Shown piece by piece: positions 33,734 through 44,520 of a stretch of DNA of 64,000 nt (the first letter of the stretch is position 1; each line of letters begins with the position of its first letter). Source of the DNA: Prunus persica (lineage: Eukaryota; Streptophyta; Magnoliopsida; Rosales; Rosaceae); assembly GCF_000346465.2 (NCBI RefSeq), contig NC_034014.1, positions 15,348,630-15,412,629 of the forward strand, read 5' to 3'. A model generated the notes under the pieces. It searched no databases, was not told the DNA's origin, and saw nothing but the letters and a program-made list of their open reading frames with translations. The position numbers were made by a program, and so were the translations under genes.

Positions 33734-36700
33734 TGGATGCTCTGGTGCTCTCACTCCTAGTTGTACTCTCCCTTTCTGGGGCATTTCCAGTCTTAAAATA
33801 AGTGCAAATTGGATGCTAGCCGGAGTGAGTATCGTAATATGTAATATCAATAAATTTTGGTGCTGCTGTAATATTTGATGGCCTACTTTGCTGTCATCTG
33901 ATGTTTCCAAACTATATATTCTTCAGTTCTATTGCTCTTTATTGCCAAGTTCATTGTAGCTTGAAAAGCTATTATTTCCATTCATCTTCCTGCTTCAAAT
34001 TGCATTTCAGCCCTGTTCGGCAACATGTTTGCTTTTCAATAAGCTGATGCATCCTTATCTTGTGTTATCCTTTTCACCCCGTGCCAGTATCTAGACTGTG
34101 CAGTCTTTTTTAATTCATATTTTCTTTTAAATGTTTTTTAAATCCCTGGTTAGTCTTTAACCTGCTAAATTTTTATTAGCTATCAAGCCTTTTCATTCAC
34201 ATGTTCTAGAGTGTAATCTGAATTCCAAGTCAAACAGGCTGTCCAGAGGGAAAGATAAATAAATTTAGATGTGCCTTTTGTATTCTCTTATTTCTTGCAA
34301 TAGTTTTGTCCCTCTTTCCATTTATTGTATGCTCTTATAAAGCAAGGGAGTACCCTCTTTTATGATTGTACCAACTCTTATACCCAGTTAGGAGTCTGTT
34401 GTTTCACTGCTTTGTATCAGTTTTCCCTCCCTGCCTCTCTGTCTCTTTCATAATTATGAATTTTCTAAATTGAAGCTTAACATTTGAAATGTGCATTTCA
34501 GAATTACATCAGATATGCAACACGTCAGAAACGTGCTGATACAAAGAAAGCCCTGAAAAACCTCCTCTTCAACAGTGGGTCCTCTAAAAATTTCTTTCAG
34601 AACATTCAGGTAGACTGGTCCTCTTGTTTTTGTATATAGTCTCGTTGAAGTCTCTATATATGAAACACCTTGGCAAAATTCCACTGTTTTACTCATTATT
34701 TTGAAACGAGGGTGTGCATCTATACATTGGAATGCCCTCTTTTTTGTTGATTAAAATAATTTTTTTAATTTGTGTCATTTCTTTTATATTTCTCTCAGGA
34801 TACTTGTGGCATTAAATTCTGATTGAATGTCCACATTCCATTCAACTTGGATTTGGATATAGTTAAACATGATTTAAATGGAGCCATTTGAAAATTTATC
34901 TCAAAAGTAGTGACGAAAAAAACTAAAACATATCATGAATTCATGATGATATAGTTCCTAATTTTTCTAACGGCCTTGTGGATCCTTAATCGTTAAATAT
35001 ATATATACACGATGGAGACGTCTCAGTTCTATCAATTCCCCCTTGCATTTTAGAAATTCAGTTATCTAGTTCCTGGTATTAGAGTTCCCCCGTCACATCT
35101 CAGAGGCAGAAGCACGTAATATGGTGTTTTGCTGATTGTTTTTATTTATAAATATAATTGTGTCTGCTTTTGATAAAATTAAAAAAAAGTGCACTTATTT
35201 TTTACTGTAGTGATACATAGTTTGTTTTCACTGTTAGAATGAAAATGATTCAGGAAGCTCTCCTCAGAAACATAGGTCGAGATCTTCTCGACATGCTGAG
35301 AAATCACACCACAAGAAAACGAAACGTGAGGTCTTCTTATTTGTCCTTTCTAAACCTATCCTTTTATGTATATTTGTTTTCTATGCCCTACGTTTGCTGT
35401 ATTTAATAGTCTGATTACTTTTACAATTTTGTCTAATCATTTTTACTTTCTTTTTTGATGTTTGGCCTGCATCTGAGCTATATGATTTGCTGATCCACTT
35501 TTTCTCATGCCAACAGTAGATTTCTTCATGATAAAAAGTTTGCTTTTAATGTTGTCTGGATGGTGGATATCTTGTGCAAGACTGGTCACCACCATGCTGT
35601 GACTTTAATGAATTTTATTGATGAAGTCTCTGTTCTCATTAAAAAAAAGGATTAGCGCTCATATTTTCTTTAATGCTTTAAAAGCTGGATGATCTTTTCA
35701 TCAGTTCAGTGTAGAATTAATTGCATAGGCGGTTGTAAGAAACCCTTTTGTGGTTATTGCACTTGATTAGAGTTATTCCTACTTAGAAAATTTGTGTATT
35801 ATACACTTAAATACTTTGAGAAGTACTCCCATTTCTGATGTGCTTCCCAACTATACAGAAAAAAAGGTGTGCTTTTTTTTCATTTTTAAAGCAAACATAT
35901 TATATAAGTATAATTAATTTTAAAATGTTGTGTTAACTTGTGGCTGAATTTTTCACTTTATTTGTAAGAAACTATGCTGAATACATTACCGAAAAACCTT
36001 CCTATGTTGTAAACTAAAGTTATAGATCTTATCCGTAAACCAAATAGTCAAAAATCCGAGGTGTGTGTCATATGTGACATGTACCTGGTTAGGTATCAGA
36101 TGCATTTCTGATTTTTGGATGCACAATAGGAAGAACTGCAATCCCAAATGTAAATGTTTCTTGACGAACCCTTAGAACTTTATGAAGTTGCTAATATCTG
36201 TCAGAAGAATCTCTAAATCTGCTCTCATGTAAGATTTTTCAGAACTTTACATATCTACTTATTTCATTGCGAAAAGTCAGAGATTCTATGTAGAAAGTTA
36301 AAGCCCCCATGTGTTTTCTGCTGGCTGGTAAAGGTTATGATTTGCCTGCATTAGGTGCATCTTACAAACCTTATGCTTCTCTTTCTGTCCTGTTCAGGCA
36401 AGTTCAAAAGAGAGAGTTTCTCTGAAGACGATGACAACAATCCTGAGTCTATCTTTCGTGCGACATTTGGCAAGAGATGGTACACCTGGTCTTTTGACTC
36501 GTGCCGTGACTCCTCTTTCAAAGATTCAGAATCTGGATTTGAGTGGACAGAGCAATCAAGCTGGAAAGATAAAAGTAAAAGATGGGAGAATAGTAGTGAC
36601 GTGGAGTCTGATGATGAGTCATGTACTATAGGATCTTATTCTGATAGAACAATTCTTGGTCTACCTCCAACAGGTCCTTTAAAGACTGAAGATGTTAAAA

Positions 36701-38082
36701 AAGCGTAAGTTCTTCAGCGGGCCTTTTTTCTCTCTCCAAATTTTTGAATGTAGTATATGAACAAAGTTCTTGTACTTTATTTTATATTTCACTGTTTTCT
36801 TTTTCAGTATTATTTAAACATATGACTCCTTCTGGCAGTTTCCATTTATCAGCTTTAAAATGGCATCCTGACAAGCATGAAGGCCCTTCACAGGTCAGTT
36901 CTTAATCTTTGGATCTTTGACTAATTTGAATTCTTTAATTCTCCCAATGTTGAGTGTGTTCAAAATATCATGTTTAGTTGTTAGTCATAGCCTATTTAAC
37001 AGTGTGATTTTCCTTTTTTGTGTGGGTAAGGGGCTTGTTAGAGGCATCAAAAGCTGTTTGTAAAAAGCTTTGACAAATATGGAATAAGTTTTAAGGCAAA
37101 TTACTCCCTTGAAAATTGTTAACATTTAATTACCAAGACAAAAGTACGCATCCCTTAATTTGGTTTATTTGAATTGATAGATGACTTTGCACTTTTTTAG
37201 CTAGCCAGATAACACTGGTAAGTTTTACTTTAAAACAGATAAAAATACCATACTCATGCTACAGTGCATAATTGTGAACTGAACAAGTATGCGTTGAAGA
37301 AAATGAAGAATCTGCGAAGGAAAATCTTAACAGCAATCACATTGGCACAGAGATGATGAATGTCCAAATGTTCATTGTCAGTTAGGTCCTATATACACAA
37401 TGGGAGCAAGTCAACTGAAGCATAACTTTAACAAGTTTACAACTAAGCATGACAAATTCAAAACTCCTAACTGTTTCCTAACAGACAGTTTACAAATAAC
37501 GAATAAATACATCTCCATTGGAGCTTATAGAGAATAATGGCAGTGTACCCACCCCCTTGTGCCCGAGTTTGATCCACCTCTCTGGTAGATTAGAGTAATT
37601 TAGCGTAGTTTAAACTATCGTTTATATAAAAATAAAAATAAATTAATAAAAACTTTTCCTAACATAAGCTAACTGGAGCTGTCCTATGAACGGGATCTGA
37701 GCTGGCTGTCAAGATGTTAATGCTGACTTGCCATTATTGCTGGCTCCAATCTGGCTTGCTTTGCTGAGTGTTGACTTAGTTGTATGCTGGTTTGCCTTGG
37801 TGCTCGGTCTTGCTGTTATGCACAATGACCTGTTTTGCTGCACGCCCTTTGTTTAACTTCTTGTTGCGTCTCTGCTATTTGCACTAGTTGCAATTGGTTG
37901 CCATGAACATGATTTGTTTATCATATTATTATTAGGTCAGAGTTTTGTGATTTCTTTTTCAGTGTTATATTCATAACTTCGGATAAGATATTTGTGCATC
38001 TTTGCAGGCTATGGCTGCAGAGAAATTTAAAGTTTGTGTTAATGCTTACAAATCTCTGTGCAATGCACTATCCCCAGCGTAA
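31888..38082 (+). CDS. J-domain (DnaJ-like) protein, 7 exons, 265 aa
   Basis: Proposed coding exons: 31888-32022, 32838-32867, 34502-34609, 35238-35325, 36398-36704, 36839-36893, 38008-38082. Each has GT..AG introns, the phases agree, and the total is 798 nt ending in TAA. The N-terminus (MQIPRWRNLFLLKNSLIS then TATRFAWFHSTP) is basic, Ser/Leu-rich and without acids, like a mitochondrial presequence. Residues about 56-120 are Lys/Arg/Ser-rich. Residues 135-200 are acidic and Trp/Tyr/Ser-rich (ATFGKRWYTWSF). Residues about 205-262 form a J-like domain with KWHPDKHEGPSQ (HPD at 232-234) and EKFKVCVNAYKSL. The domain sits at the C-terminus and its first helix is short. J proteins stimulate Hsp70 ATPase, and here the partner would be a mitochondrial Hsp70 if the targeting guess holds. 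No stop or frameshift was seen. Exon 1 also exists as a broken copy at 10154-10287. Confidence 0.82.
33685..33730. repeat. (GA)n microsatellite in intron 2 of the J-domain gene
   Basis: 23 uninterrupted GA units in the intron between exons 2 and 3. It generates a false Ser-Leu frame on the minus strand. Confidence 0.95.
37495..37655 (+). mobile_element. Candidate tRNA-derived SINE in the last intron
   Basis: Contains GCCCGAGTTTGATCC, similar to a tRNA B-box (GGTTCGANNCC) with one change, preceded by a C-rich segment. It is followed by about 50 bp and an A-rich tail (AAAAATAAAAATAAA). No clear A-box and no target duplication were found, so it stays a candidate. Confidence 0.4.
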
Positions 38083-39185
38083 GCCGGGGGCTCAAAAGGT
38101 TCTGGTTTGAACATTAACAGCTCCCTCTATACCGGTTCTCTATTCAAAAGGAAATCCTCATACAGATTTGACCTAGTACTGGACATGGTCTCCAGATCAA
38201 AGCGTTAGTCTACTTGAATAGTAATTTGATTAGTTTATTCAAATTATAGATGCATAAAGATTGTAGTGAATCTATTGACAAATTTATAAAGAAAATTACA
38301 GTTCTTTTAGAGATATTCCTTTTTTTGGGTAAACTTTTAGAGAAATTCTTTGAATTCCCATTCATATCATGTTTACTGATCAAGAATGGGTATATGATTG
38401 CAATTCCTGACTTTCCATATGTTTACTTGCAAATAATGAATAAAAAAATTTGAGAGTTTTACGTTAAATTCGTAATTAAATATCCTTGAAATCAAGATTA
38501 GGATAGTAGTTGATCCAATTCCAATTCCTTAATTCTTCTATCTAATCTCCTCGATTCATAACTTCCTTTGTTCCTAAGAAGTAAACATGTCATTAGTGCC
38601 GAATGCATCTCCAAGGACCATCGCTCAGCCCCCAGTTGGTCACATTCTCAGACCCCAGCTAGTCACATTCACATCTCCACTTCACACAAGTATTTCTCCA
38701 TCACTGTTCACACGTGATGTACTCGTCCATTTCAAAATTCAAATTCAAACAATATTATTAGAAAACTAAGAATGAACTTAACTGTGTTGGTTGTAGTAGC
38801 AATACTGAAATAACTTCCAAACTGTACAGTATAAAGCTACTCGAAAGAAAATCTTCTTTGCTGGTTAAAGAAAGAAAATCAAAATCTTCGCTTTTTGGTC
38901 GAAGAAAGAACATCTTTTGAACATCTTCGTTTGAAAGCATCCCACTTATTTTTATACATTTTTTAAGAACAAAAAGCATCCCAGATCCGAACTTGGTATG
39001 TAGAAAAAGATCACAGCTAAAAAGAAGAAACCTATAAAAGATGAAGAAAGATGATGAATGGAAATTCTGAGGGCAAACTTGTGGCAATGGGATAACAATT
39101 AGAATTCTAGAATTTAATCAAATTTTACAAAAGTTCTAAACTCTCCTCTCTAACATTTCACCTTAATCACAGGAAAATAAAAAAC
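38083..39185. other. 3' end of the J-domain gene and intergenic DNA
   Basis: Holds the untranslated end of the J-domain gene and the 3' flank of the minus-strand membrane-protein gene, so the two genes converge. Short frames at 38250 and 38587 lack any recognisable domain and I do not call them. Confidence 0.4.
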
Positions 39186-39755
39186 CTAAAAACAGAGGAG
39201 AACAACAGAGGAAGCCACCATGAAGCCATAAATGACAATCAAGAAGCCAAAATGCAAAGCCCAATTCCTCTTAAACTTACCAAAGTAACTCTCAGGAGGC
39301 TCTTGATAATGAATCTCAAACTCATTCTCAGAAACCCCATCAAAGTCCCCTCCACCGCCATTAGCGCTACTAAGCCTCATCTTCATCTCCCTCAGCTTCT
39401 CAGTGGCCAGCCCAAGTGTTAGCTTGTGGCAGCGCCTCTGGTACTTGAACCCATTGATGCAGCGCAGGGTCTGAGCAACTGCCACGTAGAAGATGAGGTG
39501 GGCCAGGGAGAGGAGGACGATTGGGACCCAGCAGTGGCGGCATTGGAGCCTCGAGGACTGGGCCTCGGCAAAGAAGATGAGGCTGAGGAAGATGAAGAAC
39601 AGGATGAAGAGCTTGTGGAGCTCCTTCTTCTGGAGGTCTATGGACCTCTTCTTCTCGAGGGTCTTCTCGAAGTGAAGCTGGATGATGGTGTTTAGGGCTT
39701 GCAGAGCTGTCTCTTTTGGGATTGATGAGTGGTGGTGGGTTTCGTAGTCTGCCAT
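39186..39755 (-). CDS. Plant-type membrane protein, three predicted membrane segments, 189 aa
   Basis: Single exon. The first ATG in frame is at 39755, in the context ATCAATGGCAG. The open frame extends further upstream but there only with a GTG, so I use the ATG. The N-terminus is hydrophilic (MADYETHHHSSIPKET), then an amphipathic helix (LQALNTIIQLHFEKTLEKK). Hydrophobic segments follow: LFILFFIFLSLIFFAEA (about residues 55-71), WVPIVLLSLAHLIFYVAVAQ (about 78-97), and the C-terminal WALHFGFLIVIYGFMVASSV (about 165-184). A Gly-rich acidic loop (ANGGGGDFDGVSENEFEIHY) lies between the second and third. It resembles uncharacterised plant membrane proteins, and no enzyme or transporter motif is visible. 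Codon use is GC-richer than the surrounding repeats, as expected of a real gene. Confidence 0.8.
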   Translation of the reverse strand: MADYETHHHSSIPKETALQALNTIIQLHFEKTLEKKRSIDLQKKELHKLFILFFIFLSLIFFAEAQSSRLQCRHCWVPIVLLSLAHLIFYVAVAQTLRCINGFKYQRRCHKLTLGLATEKLREMKMRLSSANGGGGDFDGVSENEFEIHYQEPPESYFGKFKRNWALHFGFLIVIYGFMVASSVVLLCF

Positions 39756-39899
39756 TGATAGGCGGCTGGAGAGCTTTGCCTCTGACTCTGATGAGGTTGA
39801 GTTTTGGAGGCCATATAGTGTGTGAGTGAGTGAATTTAGTGTGTGCACCGAGTTTTGGCTCGGATCTCGAGCACTTTGTTTTTGTTTTTGTTTTTTAGT

Positions 39900-40844
39900 A
39901 AATTTAGAATAATAATGTACCTATTAATGTGATTGATTTAAGTAGAAAATTTATTTATTTACTTTTTATTTTATGAATGATAATATACCTATTAATTTTT
40001 AGTAAATTTAGGTTTTACCCATAAAAAAACTTTCACTTTTGGAAAAAGCCAAAGCTTTTTCAAAAAAGACAGAATAACCTCTCAACTTTCAAACCAAAGA
40101 CATGCAAATGTAAAGGATTTCTTAGGAAACAAAAAATAAATTAGGGCAATTTTGTCCATTTTTGCTTCTTTTAAAAATTTTCTCTCTCCTTTGGGCTTTT
40201 CCAAAGTCTCCCTTAATTTTTTCAATGTACCTATTATTTTTATGAATAATAATATACCTATTATTTGTTATGGACAATAATTTACCTATTATCTTTTAGG
40301 TGTAACAATTTATCTATTATCTTCTCCTATGGGTCATATGAACCATGATGTAATATGTGTAGGCATATGAAATGTTAATATACTTATTTTTACCTAATTT
40401 TTGAGTACATAATATCATCTAATTAACGTAGGTACTTATTATTTGGGAGATTCACTGTTATATCCAATATAGGAGCCTAAATTATAAAATAAAAAACCCT
40501 ATATGAAATGAATTTTAAAAACACACCCAAAGCCTATTTACAACATAACAAAAAGGCTTTTAACTTCTTTTAAATTACAAAACTGTCATTGATTTCTTAA
40601 AACAAACTCAACCCCAAAACCTCGTAGAAAAACTCAAACCACTCAATAGGGCATCAAAGTAATTTAATAATCAAAATTAAATTCAATAGAATCAGCTGTC
40701 ATTTTTAGGTTTTTTTAGGGTTTGTTTATAGAAATCTTATGTAGGGTTTATTTATAGTTTTAGTGCTAAAATTGGGTATATGACTAAATATATCTTATTA
40801 TTTTTTTATGAACATTAAACCTGTTATAACATAGAATATATACA
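39900..40844. repeat. Degenerate minisatellite of AATATACCTATTA units with an inserted segment
   Basis: Units of about 24 bp around ATAATATACCTATTA recur at 39910, 39985, 40225, 40250, 40275, 40310 and, more diverged, near 40430 and 40815. The array continues beyond the Cassandra element at 41455-41485. A non-repeat block at about 40013-40220, with AAAGCCAAAGCTTTTT near its left end, interrupts it and may be a small MITE. Confidence 0.55.
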
Positions 40845-41108
40845 TGTCACATCCCAAATCGGCTCTGCCATAGCAAGATATTGTCTACTTTGGGCCCCTT
40901 CCCTCACGGTTTTGTTTCTAGGAACTCACGAGCAACTTCCCAATGGGTCACCCACTCTGGAATTGCTCTAGCCCAAACTCGCTTAAATTCGGAGTTCTCA
41001 TGACTTCGAAGCCAATGAGCTCCTAAAAGGTCTCGTGCTAGATGGAGGTGGACATGTATATATAAGGCACATCACCCTATCTCTATTGGTCGATGTGGGA
41101 TTTTACAA

Positions 41109-41182
41109 TTCACCCCCCTTAGGGGCCCGAAATCCTTGTCGACACACTCGCACCACACGAAAGAGTGGCTCTGATACCATTC
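41109..41182 (-). other. Cassandra interior: primer binding site and polypurine tract
   Basis: Minus-strand TGGTATCAGAGC at 41168-41179 abuts the upper LTR, two bases from its end. The purine tract lies at 41112-41127. Confidence 0.8.
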
Positions 41183-41444
41183 TGTCACATCCCAGATCGG
41201 CTCCGCCGTAGCACGATATTGTCCGCTTTGGGCCTCGCCCTCAAGGTTTTGTTTTTGGGAATTCACAAGCAACTTCCCAGTGGGTCACCCATCCTAGGAT
41301 TGTTCTAGCCCAAACTCGCTTAACTTCGGAATTCCCATGACTCCGAAGCCAGTGAGCTCTCAAAAAGCCTCGTGCTAGATAGATGTAGGCATGTACATAT
41401 AAGGTACATTACCCCCTCTTCGTTGGTCGATGTGGGATGTTACA
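41183..41444 (-). repeat. Cassandra 5' LTR with 5S rRNA-like segment
   Basis: On the minus strand, about 41350-41270 contains CCGAAGTTAAGCG and GGATGGGTGACCC, hallmark 5S rRNA words around the internal control region. It is divergent from a working 5S gene (GAATTCCGAAG for GAACTCCGAAG), so it is not called as rRNA. The sister LTR at 40845-41108 carries a more diverged version (CCGAATTTAAGCG). Confidence 0.88.
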
Positions 41445-41489
41445 ATGCATGAACATTGAACCTATTATAACATAGAATATATATATATA

Positions 41490-41667
41490 CAGTCCCGATC
41501 TCTTGGACCACAGGAGTCCAAGAGATTGTGGTCATCCACCGTTGGATATTAATCCATCAAAAAAAATTCTTAAAAGAAATGTAAGAGTGAGTGAACCGTT
41601 GAATTTACATCCAACGGTGAGTGACCACAGATCTCTTGGACTCCTGTAGTCCAAGAGATCAGAACTG
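41490..41667 (+). mobile_element. MITE copy A with long hairpin ends and TA flanks
   Basis: About 55 bp at each end are inverted copies (CAGTCCCGATCTCTTGG ... and its partner ending in AGATCAGAACTG). Inside each arm is a further small palindrome (TCTTGGACCACAGGAGTCCA). TA lies on both sides, consistent with a Stowaway/Tc1-mariner type, though the TIR is not the classic CTCCCTCC. Confidence 0.8.
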
Positions 41668-42055
41668 TATATATATATATATATATATATATTTGAATGC
41701 ATATTAGGTAAATATATATAATTGGAGGATATTAGGTATTAAAAAATTCATATATTCGGGCTATATGAGGTTGGGAGGGAGTATTTGAACTAATTCAATT
41801 GTAGCCCATTATTATAGGAGTGCAAAAATAAATATACATTGAGAGGTATTATTCAATTGCTTTCCCATATTTGGTAAGTCCAAGTATGAGAAGTGGTTGT
41901 CTGACACATGGAAAAGTAAGGGGAAAGTGAAGCCCTCCTAACGCCTTAGGTTTTGTTTTCCCTCCTCATGGAAAAGTTTGAGAAAATGAGCCAACATTAA
42001 TTGCACATTTTTCATGATTATTTTATCCCCATTAACAATTTAGAATTACAATATA
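41668..42055. other. AT-rich interval between two MITEs
   Basis: A (TA)n tract at 41668-41690 followed by AT-rich sequence without gene. Confidence 0.4.
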
Positions 42056-42238
42056 TAGTCATGATCTCTTTACCTACAGGGGTCCAAGAGATTTGTGGTC
42101 ACTCACCGTTGGATGTAAATTCAAAGATTCACTAACTCTTACACTCCTTTTAAGAAACTTTTTTGAACCATTGGATTAATATCCAACGGTGGGTGACCAC
42201 AATCTCTTGGACTCCTGTGGTCCAAGAGATCGGCACTG
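42056..42238 (-). mobile_element. MITE copy B, inverted relative to copy A
   Basis: Same family as 41490-41667 in the opposite orientation. Its right end inverted matches the left end of copy A over more than 60 bp with few differences. The left arm is more diverged (GATCTCTTTACCTACAGG). Confidence 0.8.
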
Positions 42239-42613
42239 TTACAATATATATCATTCAATGCATTCTTTTTTTATTTGATTTAATATGGGTATAATTGAAA
42301 ATTTATACAAACTTTGTTTTCCATTCTTACTCGAAGCAAACATGGGAAAATAAATAAAGTGATATCCCGTGGTTACTTTCCCAGTATTACAAAATATGGA
42401 AAATGAATCTTCCATTTCCCATCTCTTGGGAAATGACATGGGAAGTAATTTCTCCTCAAATCCGTTCCGTGAACCAAACAGGGCCTTAATGTGCGCCTTA
42501 ACATTTGCTTCGATTTGACTTACAATTTATGTATCATAAGTTAAGAAGGTTTAGAAAATTTACTGACCAATAAAAAAGAAGTTGAGAAAATTTTCAGGGC
42601 TTTTACCATATAA
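42239..42613. other. Non-coding interval
   Basis: AT-rich. TTCCCATTTCCC-like purine/pyrimidine words are near 42410. No gene. It ends with TAA, the target duplication of the next MITE. Confidence 0.4.
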
Positions 42614-42941
42614 GATCACTTCCACCCATTGTATCATGGCAAAGGGCAAGTGAGGATAGACACTATTCACATGAATGGTGACTGCCCTAGCCTTTTTAAT
42701 TTTGCTTTTCCACTCATTGTCATAGTGAGTAAAGGAAAACACTATTCACATGAGATATGAAGAGAGGAATTTGTATGGAGTTTTGGTGTAGGAAGTGAAG
42801 AACATGGCTAGGTATTTATAGAAAAAGATTCTTAATTTTTTGGTATTTAAATTGGTTGCTAACGTCAGCACCCACAGTCAGTAGCTTAGGGAATTCTTGC
42901 CTTTCGACTAACCTAAGTAACTAAGGGCCATTCTTGCCTAG

Positions 42942-43365
42942 TGTCACGGGATGACTTTTTCGTAATCTTCCTTACGTGTTGCCTTAGACTTGATCGCCTC
43001 TCGAACAAGCTAACTCAACCTCCTTCCTACAACACAAGATCGAACCAAGCAAAGAACAATCGCAAGAGCAAGAACACAATAAGAACGCTTAAGAAAGTTT
43101 GGGAGAATATATGCTTGTATTGCTACTCAATGCTTTACAAGTTGTGAGGTGAGGATACACATTGTGTCATCCTCCTTATATACTTTCTCTATCCCACCTA
43201 TGATCATGGTAGGTGGCTAAGATACAATGTCACCTACCGGCATCTACCAACTATTGTCACCAACCGTAGTCTACCTACTACTGTACAACGAATATGGACA
43301 TGTGGGCTAAGAGGTCTAGCATGATCAATCCAACGGGTTGGGCCTTGAACATGCGGGCCGTGACA
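42942..43365 (-). repeat. Chromovirus 3' LTR
   Basis: Begins TGTCACGGGATGAC and ends GGGCCGTGACA on the plus strand. About 17 differences from the partner LTR. Confidence 0.9.
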
Positions 43366-44275
43366 TTCTCCCCCACCTAATCCTGTAACGTCCTCGTTAC
43401 CGCGGTAGATCCTTCTCGTTCGAATGCTTCGATGATGTCTTTGTTCTTCCACAAGGACTCTTCTTTCTCCCAATTGCCTTCGGACTCTGGCAGGCCCTTC
43501 CATTTGACAAAGTACTCAAAGTACCTCAGTACACCCTTGCGTCGCACCTCTCACTTAGCCATGATGCATTCAACCTCCCTGTCAAATGAAGTCACCATCA
43601 AAGGTAGAGCTCGTGGAGACTCTCCACGACTTGGCTCCTCGGTGTCGGCATGGTAGGGCTTGAGATTGCTCACATAGAACACCATATGAATCTTCAATCG
43701 AGGTGGTAGTTCCACATGGTAAGCAGCTCTTCCCACTGATCGGATGATAGGAAATAGACCATCATATCTCCTCAACAACGCCTTGTGCAATCTTCTAATG
43801 GACTTGTGTTGAGAAGGGTTGACCTTCACAAAGACCAGATCACTTGGTTGGAACACAACATCCCGCCGATGCTTGTCCGCCCATTTCTTCATCTCCCGAG
43901 TTGCCTTCTCCAATTGAGCCCGAGCCAGCCCATTAGTCACCTGCCACTCCTTGGTTGTCTTGTATGCAGCATGGCTACTTCCCGTGTAGCTAACACCACT
44001 GTGTTCGGTGTCATAGGTTGTTATCCTGTTGCCAACTCAAAAGGACTTGACCATGTTGACTCCGACCGCTGCAAGTTGTACAAGAACTGAGCAACATCCA
44101 ACAACTTTGCCCAATCTCGCTGGTTGGCACTCACATTGTGCCTTAGATTGTCCCACTTTGGAGCATAGATCATCTTCCCTGTTGCATAAAGAACACCATC
44201 ATCGAGCCAAAATCTTCTTGTCTTCCCATCTTTGACAAGCTCCAACAGACTTTTGGTTTGGGGATCGTGCAACAA
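43366..44275 (-). pseudogene. Integrase remnant and chromodomain of the chromovirus
   Basis: From 44275 the minus strand reads LVKDGKTRRFWLDDGVLYAT and YAPKWDNLRHNV, the stretch before the integrase zinc finger. It is joined directly to NQRDWAKLLDVAQFLYNLQ and STWSSPFELATG, which normally follow the catalytic core. The DD(35)E core is therefore missing. After a stop at about 44018 and a frameshift, 43940-43551 gives MKKWADKHRRDVVFQPSDLV and YHVELPPRLKIHMVFYVSNL. Next, out of frame, comes the chromodomain EYFVKWKGLPESEGNWEKEE. Chromodomains steer integration toward modified histones. Confidence 0.82.
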
Positions 44276-44520
44276 GCCCTCTCATATCCTTTGCTCCGTG
44301 TCACTGAGCTTTCGACTCTCGAAAGCTAATGGGTGTCCATCCTGCATGTGTACACCACCAATAGAAAAATCTGATGCATCAGTGTGTACCTCCCAAGGTT
44401 TGCTAAGATCGGGTAGTCTTAGCATTGGTTCCTCCATAGGTGCCCTCTTCAACTCATCGAAGGCATGATCCACCTCTCTCCTAGGTGGTAAGGCTTTGGG
44501 CAGCTCCTTAGGCATGACAT
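44276..44520 (-). pseudogene. RT start fused in frame to RNase H
   Basis: Minus-strand frame 44515-44282 reads MPKELPKALPPRREVDH, the segment just before the RT palm. It continues without a break into AFDELKRAPMEEPMLRLPDL and WEVHTDASDFSIGGVHMQDG, which is RNase H. The RT catalytic region including the YxDD box is removed by an in-frame deletion. Confidence 0.85.

Larger units (their letters stand above)
40845..41444 (-). mobile_element. Cassandra-type TRIM retrotransposon, complete
   Basis: Two direct LTRs (40845-41108 and 41183-41444) surround a 74-bp interior, in minus orientation. Both LTRs start TGTCACATCCCA and end TTACA. Next to the upper LTR the minus strand reads TGGTATCAGAGCCA, the primer site for initiator tRNA-Met. 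Next to the lower LTR is a purine run, CCTAAGGGGGG. Each LTR carries 5S rRNA-like sequence, which is the defining feature of Cassandra. Flanks ATACA and ATGCA match at 4 of 5 positions. There is no coding capacity, so it must move with help from other elements. Confidence 0.9.

Noticed and set aside
33581..33910. Minus-strand frame of 109 codons in intron 2 of the J-domain gene
   Set aside because: Its Ser-Leu run is the (GA)n repeat read backwards, and it lies in an intron.
35570..35655. LINE 3' end in intron 4 of the J-domain gene
   Set aside because: A phrase resembling LINE ends before an A-run is present, but no coding part or target duplication was seen.
38587..38769. 60-codon plus-strand frame
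   Set aside because: No domain, no splice context, and composition like the surrounding intergenic DNA.
39426..39695. Plus-strand frames opposite the membrane-protein gene
   Set aside because: Acidic, Leu-rich mirror of the real minus-strand gene.
41270..41350. 5S rRNA gene
   Set aside because: The similarity belongs to the Cassandra LTR and is too diverged for a working 5S gene.
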